DNA of 18,274 nucleotides. It comes from JAHEDH01 sp965364515 (lineage in GTDB: Bacteria; Actinomycetota; Acidimicrobiia; Spongiisociales; ZC4RG35). Under the pieces are notes generated by a model, which was not told the origin of the DNA, did no database searches, and saw only the letters and a list, made by a program, of their open reading frames with translations. Below are positions 1 to 7,968 of this stretch, piece after piece. The translations under genes were made by a program, and so were the position numbers. How positions within the stretch are numbered: the stretch's first letter is position 1; every line of letters begins with the position of its first letter. Location: positions 1-18,274 of the forward strand of contig CBDTXZ010000052.1 of NCBI GenBank assembly GCA_965364515.1. Reading direction: 5' to 3'.

Positions 1-1479
1 GCCACCGCCGGAGACGACCGCCTCGGAGTCACACCGGTGGGTGCCGACGAGCATTGGATTCTCGATTACGGGGGCCCGAACGTCGCCAAAGAGTTGCACG
101 TTGGCCACCTTCGGACCGCGATCATCGGCGAGTCGCACAAGCGAACCTTGCGGTTTGCAGGCGCCCGGGTGACCGGCGATGTCCACCTGGGCGATTGGGG
201 CGTGCAGATGGGTCAACTGCTCGTCGAAGTCCGCAACGAGCACCCGGAGCTGATCTACTTCGACGAGTCCTACACCGGGCCGTATCCGGACGAGTCTCCC
301 GTCACGATCGAAGACCTCCAGCGGCTCTATCCGATCTCGACCGCCAAGATGAAGACCGAGCCCGCATATGCCGCCGCCGCCCGGCTCGCCACCGTCGACC
401 TCCAGGCCGGACGCCCCGGCTATCGGGCGCTCTGGCAGCACTTTCGCGACGTCTCGGTTGCGGCCATCTCCACTGTCTACGACGACCTCGACGTCAGCTT
501 CGACGTCTGGCTGGGCGAGAGCTCGGTCCATGATCGGATCGGTCCGATGATCGAGCGCCTCGAGTCGTCCGGCGCAGCCGAGCCGTCGGATGGAGCCGTG
601 GTCGTTCACGTGAGCACCCCCGACGAGGATCATCAGATCCCGCCGCTCATGCTCGTCAAGAGCGATGGCGGCTACGCCTATGCCACCACGGACCTCGCCA
701 CCGTCGAAGAGCGGGTCGAGGACCTCGAGGGAACGGGAGCGATCTACTTCGTCGACGCCAGACAGAGCCTGCACTTCGAGCAGGTGTTCCGGGCGGCGCG
801 CAAGGGAGGCATCGCCCCCGAATCCTTCCTGCTCGAGCACGCCAAGATCGGAACGGTCAACGGACTCGATGGCACACCGCTGCGAACCCGCGACGGCGAC
901 CTCCCTCTTCTCCGTGACCTCCTCGCCGACATCGAGGCGATCGCCCTCGCCAGCATGGACAGCAAGGGCCTGGCAGCCGACTACCCGGCGGACGAGCGTG
1001 CCGAGATCGCGTGGCTGGTCGGAATGGCTGCGGTCAAGTTCGGTGACCTCTCCAATCATCGAACGTCGAGCTACATCTTCGATCTCGAGCGGTTCAGCTC
1101 GTTCGAGGGGAGGACCGGGCCGTATCTGCTGTATGTGGCGGTGCGGATCTCGTCGCTGCTCAAGAAGGCGTCCGAGCAGGGTCTCGAGCCTGGCGAGATG
1201 TTGGCACCGAAGAACGACACCGAACGGGCGCTGATGCTCCAGATCGCCGGGTTCGCCGACGCGGTCGACCGGGCGATCACACTCCGGGCACCGAACCACA
1301 TCGCCGAGTACTGCTACGAGCTGTCGGGTGCCTTCAACCGCTTCTACGAGCAATGTCACATCCTGAGCGAACAGGACCACGCACTGCGCTCCTCATGGCT
1401 GTCGCTGGCGGGCCTGACACGTCGCGTCGTGGTCACTGCGCTCGACCTCCTCGGGATCAGCGTCCCCGAACGGATGTGA
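1..1479 (+). CDS. argS: Arginine--tRNA ligase, 5'-truncated by window edge
   Basis: This cytoplasmic enzyme charges tRNA(Arg) with arginine using ATP. The frame is open from base 1 with no stop, and the recognisable protein begins before the first GTG (37), so the true start lies upstream. From comparison with a typical bacterial ArgS of about 570-580 residues, roughly 85-100 N-terminal residues (the Arg_tRNA_synt_N domain) are missing. The class I signature HVGH is at nt 97-108, preceded by the family-typical DYGGPNVAKEL. The KMSKS region appears in the divergent form usual for ArgS (GTPLRTRDGD, around nt 871-900). The last 120 or so residues form the DALR anticodon-binding helical domain, with the family-typical GRTGPYLLY (around nt 1111-1137) and a C-terminus ending PERM. 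The GNAT gene follows 2 nt after the TGA, suggesting one transcript. Identity is secure; only the start is unknown. Confidence 0.96.
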   Translation, partial: ATAGDDRLGVTPVGADEHWILDYGGPNVAKELHVGHLRTAIIGESHKRTLRFAGARVTGDVHLGDWGVQMGQLLVEVRNEHPELIYFDESYTGPYPDESPVTIEDLQRLYPISTAKMKTEPAYAAAARLATVDLQAGRPGYRALWQHFRDVSVAAISTVYDDLDVSFDVWLGESSVHDRIGPMIERLESSGAAEPSDGAVVVHVSTPDEDHQIPPLMLVKSDGGYAYATTDLATVEERVEDLEGTGAIYFVDARQSLHFEQVFRAARKGGIAPESFLLEHAKIGTVNGLDGTPLRTRDGDLPLLRDLLADIEAIALASMDSKGLAADYPADERAEIAWLVGMAAVKFGDLSNHRTSSYIFDLERFSSFEGRTGPYLLYVAVRISSLLKKASEQGLEPGEMLAPKNDTERALMLQIAGFADAVDRAITLRAPNHIAEYCYELSGAFNRFYEQCHILSEQDHALRSSWLSLAGLTRRVVVTALDLLGISVPERM

Positions 1480-1481
1480 CC

Positions 1482-2351
1482 ATGCAGGTCCGGCCGGCGC
1501 GAACCACGGACCTCGACGCAGTGCGGGCGTTCACGACCGGGACGTTCGCCTGGGGCGACTACGTACCCGACCGATTCGAGGGCTGGCTCGACCACGACGA
1601 CTCCACCGTGATGGTCGCCGTCGACGAGGCCGACACGCCGATCGGACTCGCCAGGGTTCTGATGATGAGTGCACGCGAGGCCTGGATCCACGCCGCCCGG
1701 GTGCATCCCGACCACCGCCGGCAGGGTGTCGGAACCGCCATCAACCACGCACTCTGCGAATGGGCTGCGCGGCGCGGCGCGGTCGTCGCCCGCCTCCTCA
1801 TCGAGGACTGGAACGGGGCCGCCCAGCAGCAGGTCGAGCGCTCCGGATATCGGCGGGTGGGGTCGTGGTCATGGCCGATGCGCGATCTCGGGACCGGGCG
1901 GATCGACCCGGTGACGAACGGCGGGCGAAGGGTTCCAGGCGAGGAACAGCTGGCGTCGGGCTCACGCGCCGAGATCGATCCTGCATGGATCGCCTGGTCG
2001 AGTTCGGAGATGGCAGCGGCAGGCCGGGGCATGTTTCCGATCGGGTGGACCTTCCGGCGGATGACGATCGACGACGTGGCAGAGGCCTCTCGGAAACGCG
2101 AGCTGCTGCAGTGTGCTTCGGGATGGGTCATCGCCAGTACCGACGGCGATCAGCTCACCGTCCCCTGGGTCGTGACCAACCCGCTGGACGCCCCGAAGCT
2201 CGCCCGTGCCGTCGTCGATCTCGCAGCCCGTCGGCGCGTGAAGTCTGTGATGGTCATGATGCCGTCACTCGACTGGCTCGACGAGGCGTTCGAGCACGCC
2301 GGATGTGAGGTCCACCACGGCTATCTCTACGCCCGCACCCTCACAGACTGA
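1482..2351 (+). CDS. GNAT family N-acetyltransferase, apparently two-lobed
   Basis: Predicted 289-residue cytoplasmic acetyltransferase using acetyl-CoA; the substrate is unknown. ATG 1482 is chosen because it sits 2 nt after the argS stop and opens directly with a GNAT beta-1/alpha-1 pattern (MQVRPARTTDLDAVRAF). The same frame is open further upstream, but there it runs antisense-like inside argS. The acetyl-CoA binding motif A is VHPDHRRQGVGTAI at residues 74-87, followed by a typical GNAT ending (NGAAQQQVERSGYRRVGS, about 111-128). Residues 165-289 look like a second, degenerate GNAT half: a strand-rich stretch, an LARAVVDLAARR helix, then a final AGCEVHHGYLYART strand, without a clear pyrophosphate-binding loop. 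No good Shine-Dalgarno is visible, so translation is probably coupled to argS. Its 3' end overlaps the convergent methyltransferase gene by 11 bp. The fold call is strong and the substrate cannot be inferred. Confidence 0.85.
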   Translation: MQVRPARTTDLDAVRAFTTGTFAWGDYVPDRFEGWLDHDDSTVMVAVDEADTPIGLARVLMMSAREAWIHAARVHPDHRRQGVGTAINHALCEWAARRGAVVARLLIEDWNGAAQQQVERSGYRRVGSWSWPMRDLGTGRIDPVTNGGRRVPGEEQLASGSRAEIDPAWIAWSSSEMAAAGRGMFPIGWTFRRMTIDDVAEASRKRELLQCASGWVIASTDGDQLTVPWVVTNPLDAPKLARAVVDLAARRRVKSVMVMMPSLDWLDEAFEHAGCEVHHGYLYARTLTD

Positions 2352-3507
2352 CCGCGACGAGTGGCCCATCGGCGGTCCTGGTCAGGATGATGGTCGCAGT
2401 TCGGTGTCCCTCGAGTCTGAGGCGCGGTCGCAACTCCTCGGGCGTGATCGGACTACCCCGCTTCTTGATGGTCACGACACCGACGTCGAGCTCGGCGAGA
2501 CGTGACCGCAGCGCCTTGAGATTGAACGGCATCACCTCGTCGATGCGGTGGCTCGTCACCATCGGATGGTCCACCGGTGAATCGGAGGTGAGATAGGCGA
2601 TGCTCGGGTCGATCATCGCTGCTCCGGTCTCCGCCGCAACACACCGGACCAGCCCGGCCCGCACGACTGCGTCGTCCGGTTCGTGCAGCCACCGACCGAT
2701 CGGGGCGACCGCGATGCCGTCCGGCTCCGGGCCGGTGATCGTCGCTCCCGACGGAAGCACGGTGGCCCGACGCTCTCCGGGCACCGCTGCCCCTCCAAAC
2801 CACAGCACGGCTTCACGGAGCGCCCCGGAGAGCGAGATCCACTCCGCTGCTGCGTCATCGGGGATCTCCTCGTCCGGCACTCCGGGAGCGACCTTCACGG
2901 CCATCGCGCCGGCGTGCGGCCTCCAGCGTTCGATCAGCGCTCCGACCGGTGGGAGGTAGGCGTCGAGACCTCGCAGTCTTCGACCTCCGGCCCGCCGGGC
3001 AGGGTCGGCGAACACGAACGCCGACGCAAAGGGCTGGATCGTCATCGAATCGCCCACCACGGGATGAAACGGATGATCCCCACCGACGGTCGCACAGTTG
3101 TGGGCCGCCATGCGGACCCGGTCGGGGTCGATGTCCACGCCGATCACCGGGGAGCATGCTGTCAGCGCGATCGCGTCGCCTCCGATTCCGCAGCCGAGGT
3201 CGAAGACCCGCTCTGGAGCGAGCTCGGCGATACGCGCCGCCCGATACTCGGACACTCCGAAGGCGGTGGCCTGCTCCAGGCCGTCTCGATCGAACAGCAT
3301 CCGACTCGCTTCGGGGAACTTGGCCGAGGCCCGGAGCCGGAGCAGCGCCGTCTCGACGATCGCCGAAGCCACGTCTCGGGGGAATCGCTTACGTAGGGCG
3401 GTGAGCTCGCCCAACAACTCGGGCTCGCCGAATCGGGCCGAAACCAGTCGATCGACCTCTGCGGCTCCCGGCCCCGAGGTGACCTGCTCGATCCAGTCGA
3501 GCGTCAC
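2341..3507 (-). CDS. THUMP-like domain class I SAM-dependent methyltransferase
   Basis: Predicted 388-residue methyltransferase. A Rossmann SAM-binding core is visible: motif I VFDLGCGIGGDAIAL (residues 101-115), the acidic end of strand 2 in VIGVDIDPDRV (121-131), and a motif IV-like FADPARR (166-172). The C-terminus (about 320-388) is rich in short basic strands (VVTIKKRGSPITPEELRPRL) and matches the actinobacterial 'THUMP domain-like' extension, which hints at an RNA substrate. The substrate is unproven. GTG 3507 is preferred because it forms a GTGA overlap with the stop of the upstream membrane-protein gene. The frame stays open about 80 codons upstream, but that part is Arg-rich shadow of the neighbour. 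This is the last gene of the glcDEF run. It converges on, and overlaps by 11 bp, the GNAT gene. The family call is firm; the link with glycolate oxidation is only positional. Confidence 0.85.
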   Translation of the reverse strand: MTLDWIEQVTSGPGAAEVDRLVSARFGEPELLGELTALRKRFPRDVASAIVETALLRLRASAKFPEASRMLFDRDGLEQATAFGVSEYRAARIAELAPERVFDLGCGIGGDAIALTACSPVIGVDIDPDRVRMAAHNCATVGGDHPFHPVVGDSMTIQPFASAFVFADPARRAGGRRLRGLDAYLPPVGALIERWRPHAGAMAVKVAPGVPDEEIPDDAAAEWISLSGALREAVLWFGGAAVPGERRATVLPSGATITGPEPDGIAVAPIGRWLHEPDDAVVRAGLVRCVAAETGAAMIDPSIAYLTSDSPVDHPMVTSHRIDEVMPFNLKALRSRLAELDVGVVTIKKRGSPITPEELRPRLRLEGHRTATIILTRTADGPLVAVSL

Positions 3508-4103
3508 GCCGCCGGCATCGAGAACGCAATGAGGGCGAAGACCGCCCAGAGGACGTAGATGCCTGGCAACTCGATGTCGGCTTCGAACCCCGCCCGCCTG
3601 ATCCCCTGCCGCAACAGCCACACACCGGGGACACCCACGAGCACGGCGAGCAAGCCTGCGGATCCGGTGGCCCGGATCACCTCTTGGCCGACCCGGAACG
3701 GCAGCTCCTGATCGACGACGAGCGATTCGAGCTGGCCGGCGATCCAACCCAGCAAGAGCGCCACCAGCAGCCCACCGAAGATCCTGCCGGCGACCACCTC
3801 CAGCGACGGATACCGGGCCATGAGCGCAGCCGTCCCGTACCTGCCCTCGGTTGCGACGCCGAACGCGAAGGCGGCGGAGACTCCGATGACGACGAACGAG
3901 CCCAGCACCTCACCGATCGAGAGACCGAGTCCGATCTCGACGATCCCGAAGCCGTCGAGAAACACGGCGATCGCCAGTCCCATGAGCCCGCTTCCGACGA
4001 CGAGCATGCCCATGGACAGCATCGTCCGGAATGTGCTGCCGATGAGTGCGAAGTAGTACCGGATCGATTGCGGATGACTTCCGATGTGCTCAGTGATGTT
4101 CAC
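3504..4103 (-). CDS. Integral membrane protein, five predicted helices, unknown function
   Basis: A 199-residue hydrophobic protein that I do not recognise. Predicted membrane segments are at about residues 29-50, 57-82, 103-125, 148-167 and 181-197. A short polar N-terminus (about 28 residues) and a charged loop (126-146) separate them. There is no signal peptide, no cysteine cluster and no transporter signature. GTG 4103 is chosen because it overlaps the glcF stop as CTGTGA, a 4-nt coupling. The frame is open far upstream, but that portion is Arg/Gly-rich shadow of glcF. The 3' end overlaps the methyltransferase start in the same way. Its place directly behind glcF makes a membrane anchor, a quinone-side partner or a transporter for the oxidised substrate conceivable. 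Nothing in the protein itself proves any of these. Confidence 0.75.
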   Translation of the reverse strand: MNITEHIGSHPQSIRYYFALIGSTFRTMLSMGMLVVGSGLMGLAIAVFLDGFGIVEIGLGLSIGEVLGSFVVIGVSAAFAFGVATEGRYGTAALMARYPSLEVVAGRIFGGLLVALLLGWIAGQLESLVVDQELPFRVGQEVIRATGSAGLLAVLVGVPGVWLLRQGIRRAGFEADIELPGIYVLWAVFALIAFSMPAA

Positions 4104-5359
4104 AGTGCTCCGATGCGATCGTTCGATCCCCGGCCGGCCGGCAGGGAGCTGGATTCGAGAAGTGCCTCCCAGTAAAGCTCGACGGGATGCGAGACCTCGA
4201 TCTTTCCGTCGAGGTGGGACCGCAACTGCATCTCGCAGCCGGGATTTGCGGACGAGACGATGGACGCCGAGGTCGAGCGGATCTGGTCGGCCTTGCGGGT
4301 CCCGAGCTCGTGTGAGGTGTCCGGATGGAGCACCGAATAGATCCCGGCGGCTCCGCAACACAGGCCGTCGGGGTCGATCTCGACCGGGGTGTAGCCGGCC
4401 GCCCGAAGGATGACCCGAGGCGCACTCGTGATCCGCTGGGCGTGACGCAGGTGACACGGATCCTGCACGGCGACGGTGCCCCGATCGGCCGACAGGGTCG
4501 GCAGGTCCCCGGCATCGATCAGTTCGGCGACCAGTTCTGTGACGTCGCGGACCCGATCCTGAAAACCGGGCCCAGCCCAGTGGTCGTACTCCTTGAGATG
4601 CGCAGTGCAGCCGGCAGCGTCCGACACGATCAGGTCGACGTCCGAGAACGCCTCCCGGTTGGTCCGGGCGAGCCGACGAGTCACCTCGACATGGCCGTCG
4701 TGCGCCGCCAAGGCCCCACAACAAGTCTGAACCCGCGGAACGATCACCCGGTAGCCGGCCGCACGCAGCACCTCGACCGTGGCGTCGTGCACCGGTCCGA
4801 ACCAGTCGTCCATGACACACCCGGCGAGCAAGCCGATCGTTCCGCGTGGAGAACCGGCAGGCAGCACCTCCCGGCCGACCCACGAACTCCGCCCGCCGAG
4901 GCGACGCATCCCGACGAAGGACCTTCTGATGGTGGCGGGGAGCATGCCGCCGAGGCGCACCCGCTGGACGAGTGAGGCACCGAAGGTGACCAGCGACATC
5001 GCTGTTCGGTTCGGCAGGATCGAACCGAGCAGGAGACGCCGGGTTCGCCGTTGGGGAGTCGGTCGCTGCACAGCGAGCTCAGCGCGCGCCCCCTCCATCG
5101 CTCGACCGAACGGGACCAACCCGGGGCACACCGCCTCACACGCCCGGCATTGGAGACAGAACGACATCGCATCGTCGAACGCCTCATCGACGGTGAGGAC
5201 ACCATCGAGCACCGCGCTCATCGCCATCAGCCGACCGCGAGGGCTCGCGGATTCCCGACCCGTGAGGCGAAAGGTCGGACAGTGAGGGAGACAGAGACCG
5301 CACTGCACACACGCCGACAGCTCGGACCTGGTCGGTGCGTCTGGTGTGACGTACGCCAT
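4100..5359 (-). CDS. glcF: Glycolate oxidase iron-sulfur subunit GlcF
   Basis: Electron-transfer subunit of the glycolate (2-hydroxyacid) dehydrogenase complex, 419 residues, close to the family length. Two complete ferredoxin-type 4Fe-4S motifs are present: C17-C20-C23-C27P and C68-C71-C74-C78P. The C-terminal half carries two CCG domains of the heterodisulfide-reductase D type, each with a cysteine followed 31 residues later by CCG: C181/CC213-214 and C302/CC334-335. GC251 and PGC375 are further family-typical cysteines. Start ATG 5359 is well supported. It overlaps the glcE stop by one base (TGATG), and a GGAGGA Shine-Dalgarno, formed by the last glycine codons of glcE, lies 5 nt upstream. 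The frame continues 34 codons further up, but that is shadow sequence. The enzyme probably sits at the inner face of the membrane and passes electrons toward quinone. Lactate-utilisation LldE/LutA-type proteins share the CCG domains but lack the fused ferredoxin part and the glcDE context. Confidence 0.93.
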   Translation of the reverse strand: MAYVTPDAPTRSELSACVQCGLCLPHCPTFRLTGRESASPRGRLMAMSAVLDGVLTVDEAFDDAMSFCLQCRACEAVCPGLVPFGRAMEGARAELAVQRPTPQRRTRRLLLGSILPNRTAMSLVTFGASLVQRVRLGGMLPATIRRSFVGMRRLGGRSSWVGREVLPAGSPRGTIGLLAGCVMDDWFGPVHDATVEVLRAAGYRVIVPRVQTCCGALAAHDGHVEVTRRLARTNREAFSDVDLIVSDAAGCTAHLKEYDHWAGPGFQDRVRDVTELVAELIDAGDLPTLSADRGTVAVQDPCHLRHAQRITSAPRVILRAAGYTPVEIDPDGLCCGAAGIYSVLHPDTSHELGTRKADQIRSTSASIVSSANPGCEMQLRSHLDGKIEVSHPVELYWEALLESSSLPAGRGSNDRIGAL

Positions 5360-6453
5360 CAGATTCCTCCCGGCAGTCTGCCGCGATTGACGATTCGATG
5401 CGGGTCGAAACCCGCGATGAGTCTCCGTTGCAGCGCCAGCGCCGGCGGCGGGGTTCCCCACGGATCGAAGGTCGAGATCACGTCAGGCGGAACAGAACGG
5501 GACGTCACGACGAGGGAGCCACCGACCGACTCGCACCATCCCCGCGCGTCGGTCAACAGATCCGCATCCTCCGATGCGAACTCCACCACGCCGACCCCGT
5601 GTTGGGCGATGAATGGAACCTCGAGTCGAGCGACCGCTTCGGGAACGAGCGAGGGCGCAACCCGCATTTCGGCGGTGCCCGGCCCGTCCAACACCGGCCA
5701 GGTGAGACCGTCGGATTGCTTGGTGCCTACCTCGGCTGCGGACGCAACGTGGGCCGCCGGCCCCTGCAGGTACGCCCAGGCACCCTCCTCGGTCTCGAGG
5801 ACGGCGATCGGCCGGTGGAGCCGCCCCGCGTCGGCGACGGCGTCGAGCCGAACCGTCGCCTGAGCTTCCGGCTCCGGCCACAGCTTCAGACAGACGGACG
5901 CGATCACGCCGAGCCCCCCGAACGAGCCGGTCGCGAGGCGAGGAAGGTCGTAGCCGGAAACGTTCTTGACGACCCGGGCCCCACCCGTCACCACCCTCCC
6001 GTCACCGGTGACGAGGGTCACCTCGAGCACCCGGTCGCGGGTTGGACCGAATCGGTTTCGTCGATAGCCGGACAAACCGGCGGCGACCACGCCGCCGATT
6101 GTCGCAGTCGGGCTCGTCTCGAGGAGCGCCGCCGTCTGGCGGTGCGGCGCAAGCAGTTCCTCGATCGAACCCAGCGTGACGCCGGCCTCCACCGTGAGGG
6201 TGAGGTCCTCGGGCTGGTGATCGATCACCCTGTCGAGGCCTCCGGTGGAGACGACCGCATCGGCCAGGACGGGATGTCCGACCCCGAGGTGGTTCCCCCC
6301 GCCGACCACGAGCGTCGTCGTCTCGCTGGAGTCCAGGGCCCGATACAGGATGGCCATCTCGTCGATCGTGCCGGGCTCGTGATATGCGGCAGCGCCTGGG
6401 AGGATTGCGCGTGCCTCCTGCAGCCCAGCGCGTTCGGTCTCGGTCTCGCCCAC
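5359..6453 (-). CDS. glcE: Glycolate oxidase FAD-binding subunit GlcE
   Basis: A 364-residue second flavin-type subunit of glycolate dehydrogenase. It has the FAD-binding PCMH fold: VVGGGNHLGVGHP (residues 49-61) for the first nucleotide-binding turn, then SPTATIGGVVAAGLSG (114-129) and the ARVVKNVSGYDLPRLATGSF region (159-178), which is characteristic of GlcE. The C-terminus ends with the family-typical FDPHRIVNRGRLPGG. It is shorter than GlcD because it lacks the large C-terminal FAD-oxidase cap with its histidine-rich motif. The start is GTG 6453, 6 nt after the glcD TAG. No strong Shine-Dalgarno is visible, so coupling to glcD is likely. Its stop overlaps the glcF ATG. The D-E-F order and the presence of all three subunits support a glycolate/2-hydroxyacid dehydrogenase rather than a stand-alone D-lactate dehydrogenase. 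Confidence 0.92.
   Translation of the reverse strand: MGETETERAGLQEARAILPGAAAYHEPGTIDEMAILYRALDSSETTTLVVGGGNHLGVGHPVLADAVVSTGGLDRVIDHQPEDLTLTVEAGVTLGSIEELLAPHRQTAALLETSPTATIGGVVAAGLSGYRRNRFGPTRDRVLEVTLVTGDGRVVTGGARVVKNVSGYDLPRLATGSFGGLGVIASVCLKLWPEPEAQATVRLDAVADAGRLHRPIAVLETEEGAWAYLQGPAAHVASAAEVGTKQSDGLTWPVLDGPGTAEMRVAPSLVPEAVARLEVPFIAQHGVGVVEFASEDADLLTDARGWCESVGGSLVVTSRSVPPDVISTFDPWGTPPPALALQRRLIAGFDPHRIVNRGRLPGGI
5365..5370 (-). promoter_or_regulatory. Shine-Dalgarno GGAGGA for glcF
   Basis: On the minus strand GGAGGA stands 5 nt before the glcF ATG and lies inside the final Gly-Gly codons of glcE. It fixes the glcF start at 5359 and indicates efficient re-initiation after glcE. Confidence 0.8.
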
Positions 6454-6459
6454 GATCGT

Positions 6460-7884
6460 CTACACCCACACGCCTTCGGGGACCGGAACGGTGCGCCCGA
6501 AGTCGAAGCACCGGGAGCCTCGAGGGAGGATCTTGTCGGGATTGAAGACGCCGCCGGGATCGAACGCCTCTTTGATCCGGGCCTGAGCGTCCAGCGCATA
6601 GTCGTCGAACATCAGGCCCATCAGGTCCCGTTTCTCCTTGCCGATTCCGTGCTCACCCGACAGGACGCCGCCTCTGGCCACGCACATCTCGACGAGTTCG
6701 TCTGCTGCCGCGTTGACTCGCTCGATCGCTCCGGGCTCGGATGCGTCGAAACTCATCAGCGGATGGAGGTTGCCGTCTCCGGCATGGAAGACGTTCATCA
6801 TCTCGAGGCCGTACTTCTCACCGATCGCGTAGACCTCTGCCATGGCCTCAACGAGCTGTGTCCGCGGGACGACCGTGTCGTGGAGGTAGTAGTCCGGCGC
6901 CGACTGTGCGACCGCACCGAACGCAGACTTGCGTCCCTTCCACAACAGTTGGCGCTCGGCATCGTCGGCTGCAAGCGACACGCTGGACGCTCCCGCCTCC
7001 TCGGAGACCCGTCTGATCACGGCCGCCTCTGCATCCACCGCTTCGGTCGAGCCGGACACTTCGGCCAGCAGGATGGCCGCAGCATCGGTTGGGAGCCCGG
7101 CCCCGAGCCAGTTCTCGACCGCCACGGTCATGCGTTGATCCATCATCTCGAGTGCAGCGGGCACGACACCGGCGGCGATGATGCCGGAGACCGCCCTCGC
7201 TGCGTCCTCGACGGAAGCAAACGCGCACAACAGCGTTCGGACGTCGGGTGGATTCGGGGTCAGCCGCACCAGGACCCTGGTGACGATCCCGAGCGTACCC
7301 TCCGAGCCCACGAGGATTCCACGGAGATCGAGTCCGATCGGGTCGGGTGCGACACCGCCGACGGTGACCACCTCACCACCTGCGAGCACCACTTCGACGC
7401 CCAGCACGTGATTGACGGTCGAACCCTCGGTCAGACAGTGCGGCCCACCGGAGTTGTTGGCGACGTTGCCGCCGATCGTGCACGCCGACTGCGATGAGGG
7501 GTCGGGAGCGAAGTGCAGCCCAATCCGCTCCGTATGGCGAGAGAGATCGAGATTGATGACTCCTGGGCCCACCCATGCGGTGCGGTCTTCCGGAGAGACT
7601 TCGGAGATCTCGTTCATGCGGATGGTCGACACGATGACGTTGCGAGAGAGCGGAACAGCTCCACCTGCCAGTCCCGTGCCTGCGCCGCGGGCGACCACCG
7701 AGGTGTCGTGACGCTCGGCGATACGAACGATCTCGGCGACCTCCGCTGTCGTCTCGGGAAGCACGACCACGTCCACGTCGCCGCGAAACACCCCGGCGTC
7801 CTTGCCGTACGTCCAGGCATCGAGCCGGTCGTCGAGCACGCGTTCGCTCCCGAGAAGGTCGACGAGGTCTGACACGATGCTCAT
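6460..7884 (-). CDS. glcD: Glycolate oxidase catalytic FAD subunit GlcD
   Basis: FAD-linked oxidase, 474 residues, that oxidises glycolate (or a related 2-hydroxyacid) to the 2-oxoacid as part of GlcDEF. The N-terminal PCMH/FAD_binding_4 domain has PETTAEVAEIVRIA (43-56), RGAGTGLAGG (67-76), the CTIGGNVANNSGG segment (135-147) and VGSEGTLGI (192-200). The C-terminal FAD-oxidase domain has NVFHAGDGNLHP (364-375), GEHGIGKEKR (410-419) and FDPGGVFNPDKI (441-452). ATG 7884 (MSIVSDLVDLLG) is preferred over an upstream in-frame ATG at 8010. The longer form would run through the divergent kinase start, and a TANNNT -10 box lies exactly 7 nt before 7884. First gene of the five-gene minus-strand run. 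The specific substrate (glycolate versus D-lactate) cannot be settled from sequence alone. Confidence 0.94.
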   Translation of the reverse strand: MSIVSDLVDLLGSERVLDDRLDAWTYGKDAGVFRGDVDVVVLPETTAEVAEIVRIAERHDTSVVARGAGTGLAGGAVPLSRNVIVSTIRMNEISEVSPEDRTAWVGPGVINLDLSRHTERIGLHFAPDPSSQSACTIGGNVANNSGGPHCLTEGSTVNHVLGVEVVLAGGEVVTVGGVAPDPIGLDLRGILVGSEGTLGIVTRVLVRLTPNPPDVRTLLCAFASVEDAARAVSGIIAAGVVPAALEMMDQRMTVAVENWLGAGLPTDAAAILLAEVSGSTEAVDAEAAVIRRVSEEAGASSVSLAADDAERQLLWKGRKSAFGAVAQSAPDYYLHDTVVPRTQLVEAMAEVYAIGEKYGLEMMNVFHAGDGNLHPLMSFDASEPGAIERVNAAADELVEMCVARGGVLSGEHGIGKEKRDLMGLMFDDYALDAQARIKEAFDPGGVFNPDKILPRGSRCFDFGRTVPVPEGVWV

Positions 7885-7891
7885 GGGCGGG

Positions 7892-7897
7892 ATGGTA
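7892..7897 (-). promoter_or_regulatory. Putative leaderless -10 box of glcD
   Basis: On the minus strand TACCAT is followed by CCCGCCC (7 nt) and then the glcD ATG. This matches the TANNNT spacing that would place the transcription start on the A of the ATG. No Shine-Dalgarno is present and no good -35 is visible at 16-18 nt. The same layout occurs at two other genes in this window. Confidence 0.45.
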
Positions 7898-7941
7898 CCC
7901 AGCGACACTCGTTGAGGCAGCTGGGGGTCGGAGGCCCGGAG

Positions 7942-7963
7942 TAGGGTTTCCGCCGCTCGGAGG
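7942..7963 (+). promoter_or_regulatory. Putative -10 box and Shine-Dalgarno of the P-loop kinase gene
   Basis: TAGGGT (7942-7947) fits TANNNT. A GGAGG Shine-Dalgarno (7959-7963) lies 5 nt before ATG 7969. A start about 7 nt after the -10 would give a leader of about 14 nt. The 84-nt gap to glcD therefore seems to hold two divergent promoters of different type, one leadered and one leaderless. Confidence 0.45.
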
Positions 7964-7968
7964 TCTCG

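Noticed and set aside
4104..4883. Upstream extension of the five-helix membrane protein
   Set aside because: It lies within glcF in another frame, is Arg/Gly-rich, and the GTGA overlap at 4103 gives a natural start.
5398..7497. Open frame of about 700 codons on the plus strand, antisense to glcE/glcD
   Set aside because: Composition is Arg/Gly/His/Asp-rich with no recognisable domain, and it mirrors the strongly supported glcDE coding. Long antisense open frames are expected in high-GC DNA.
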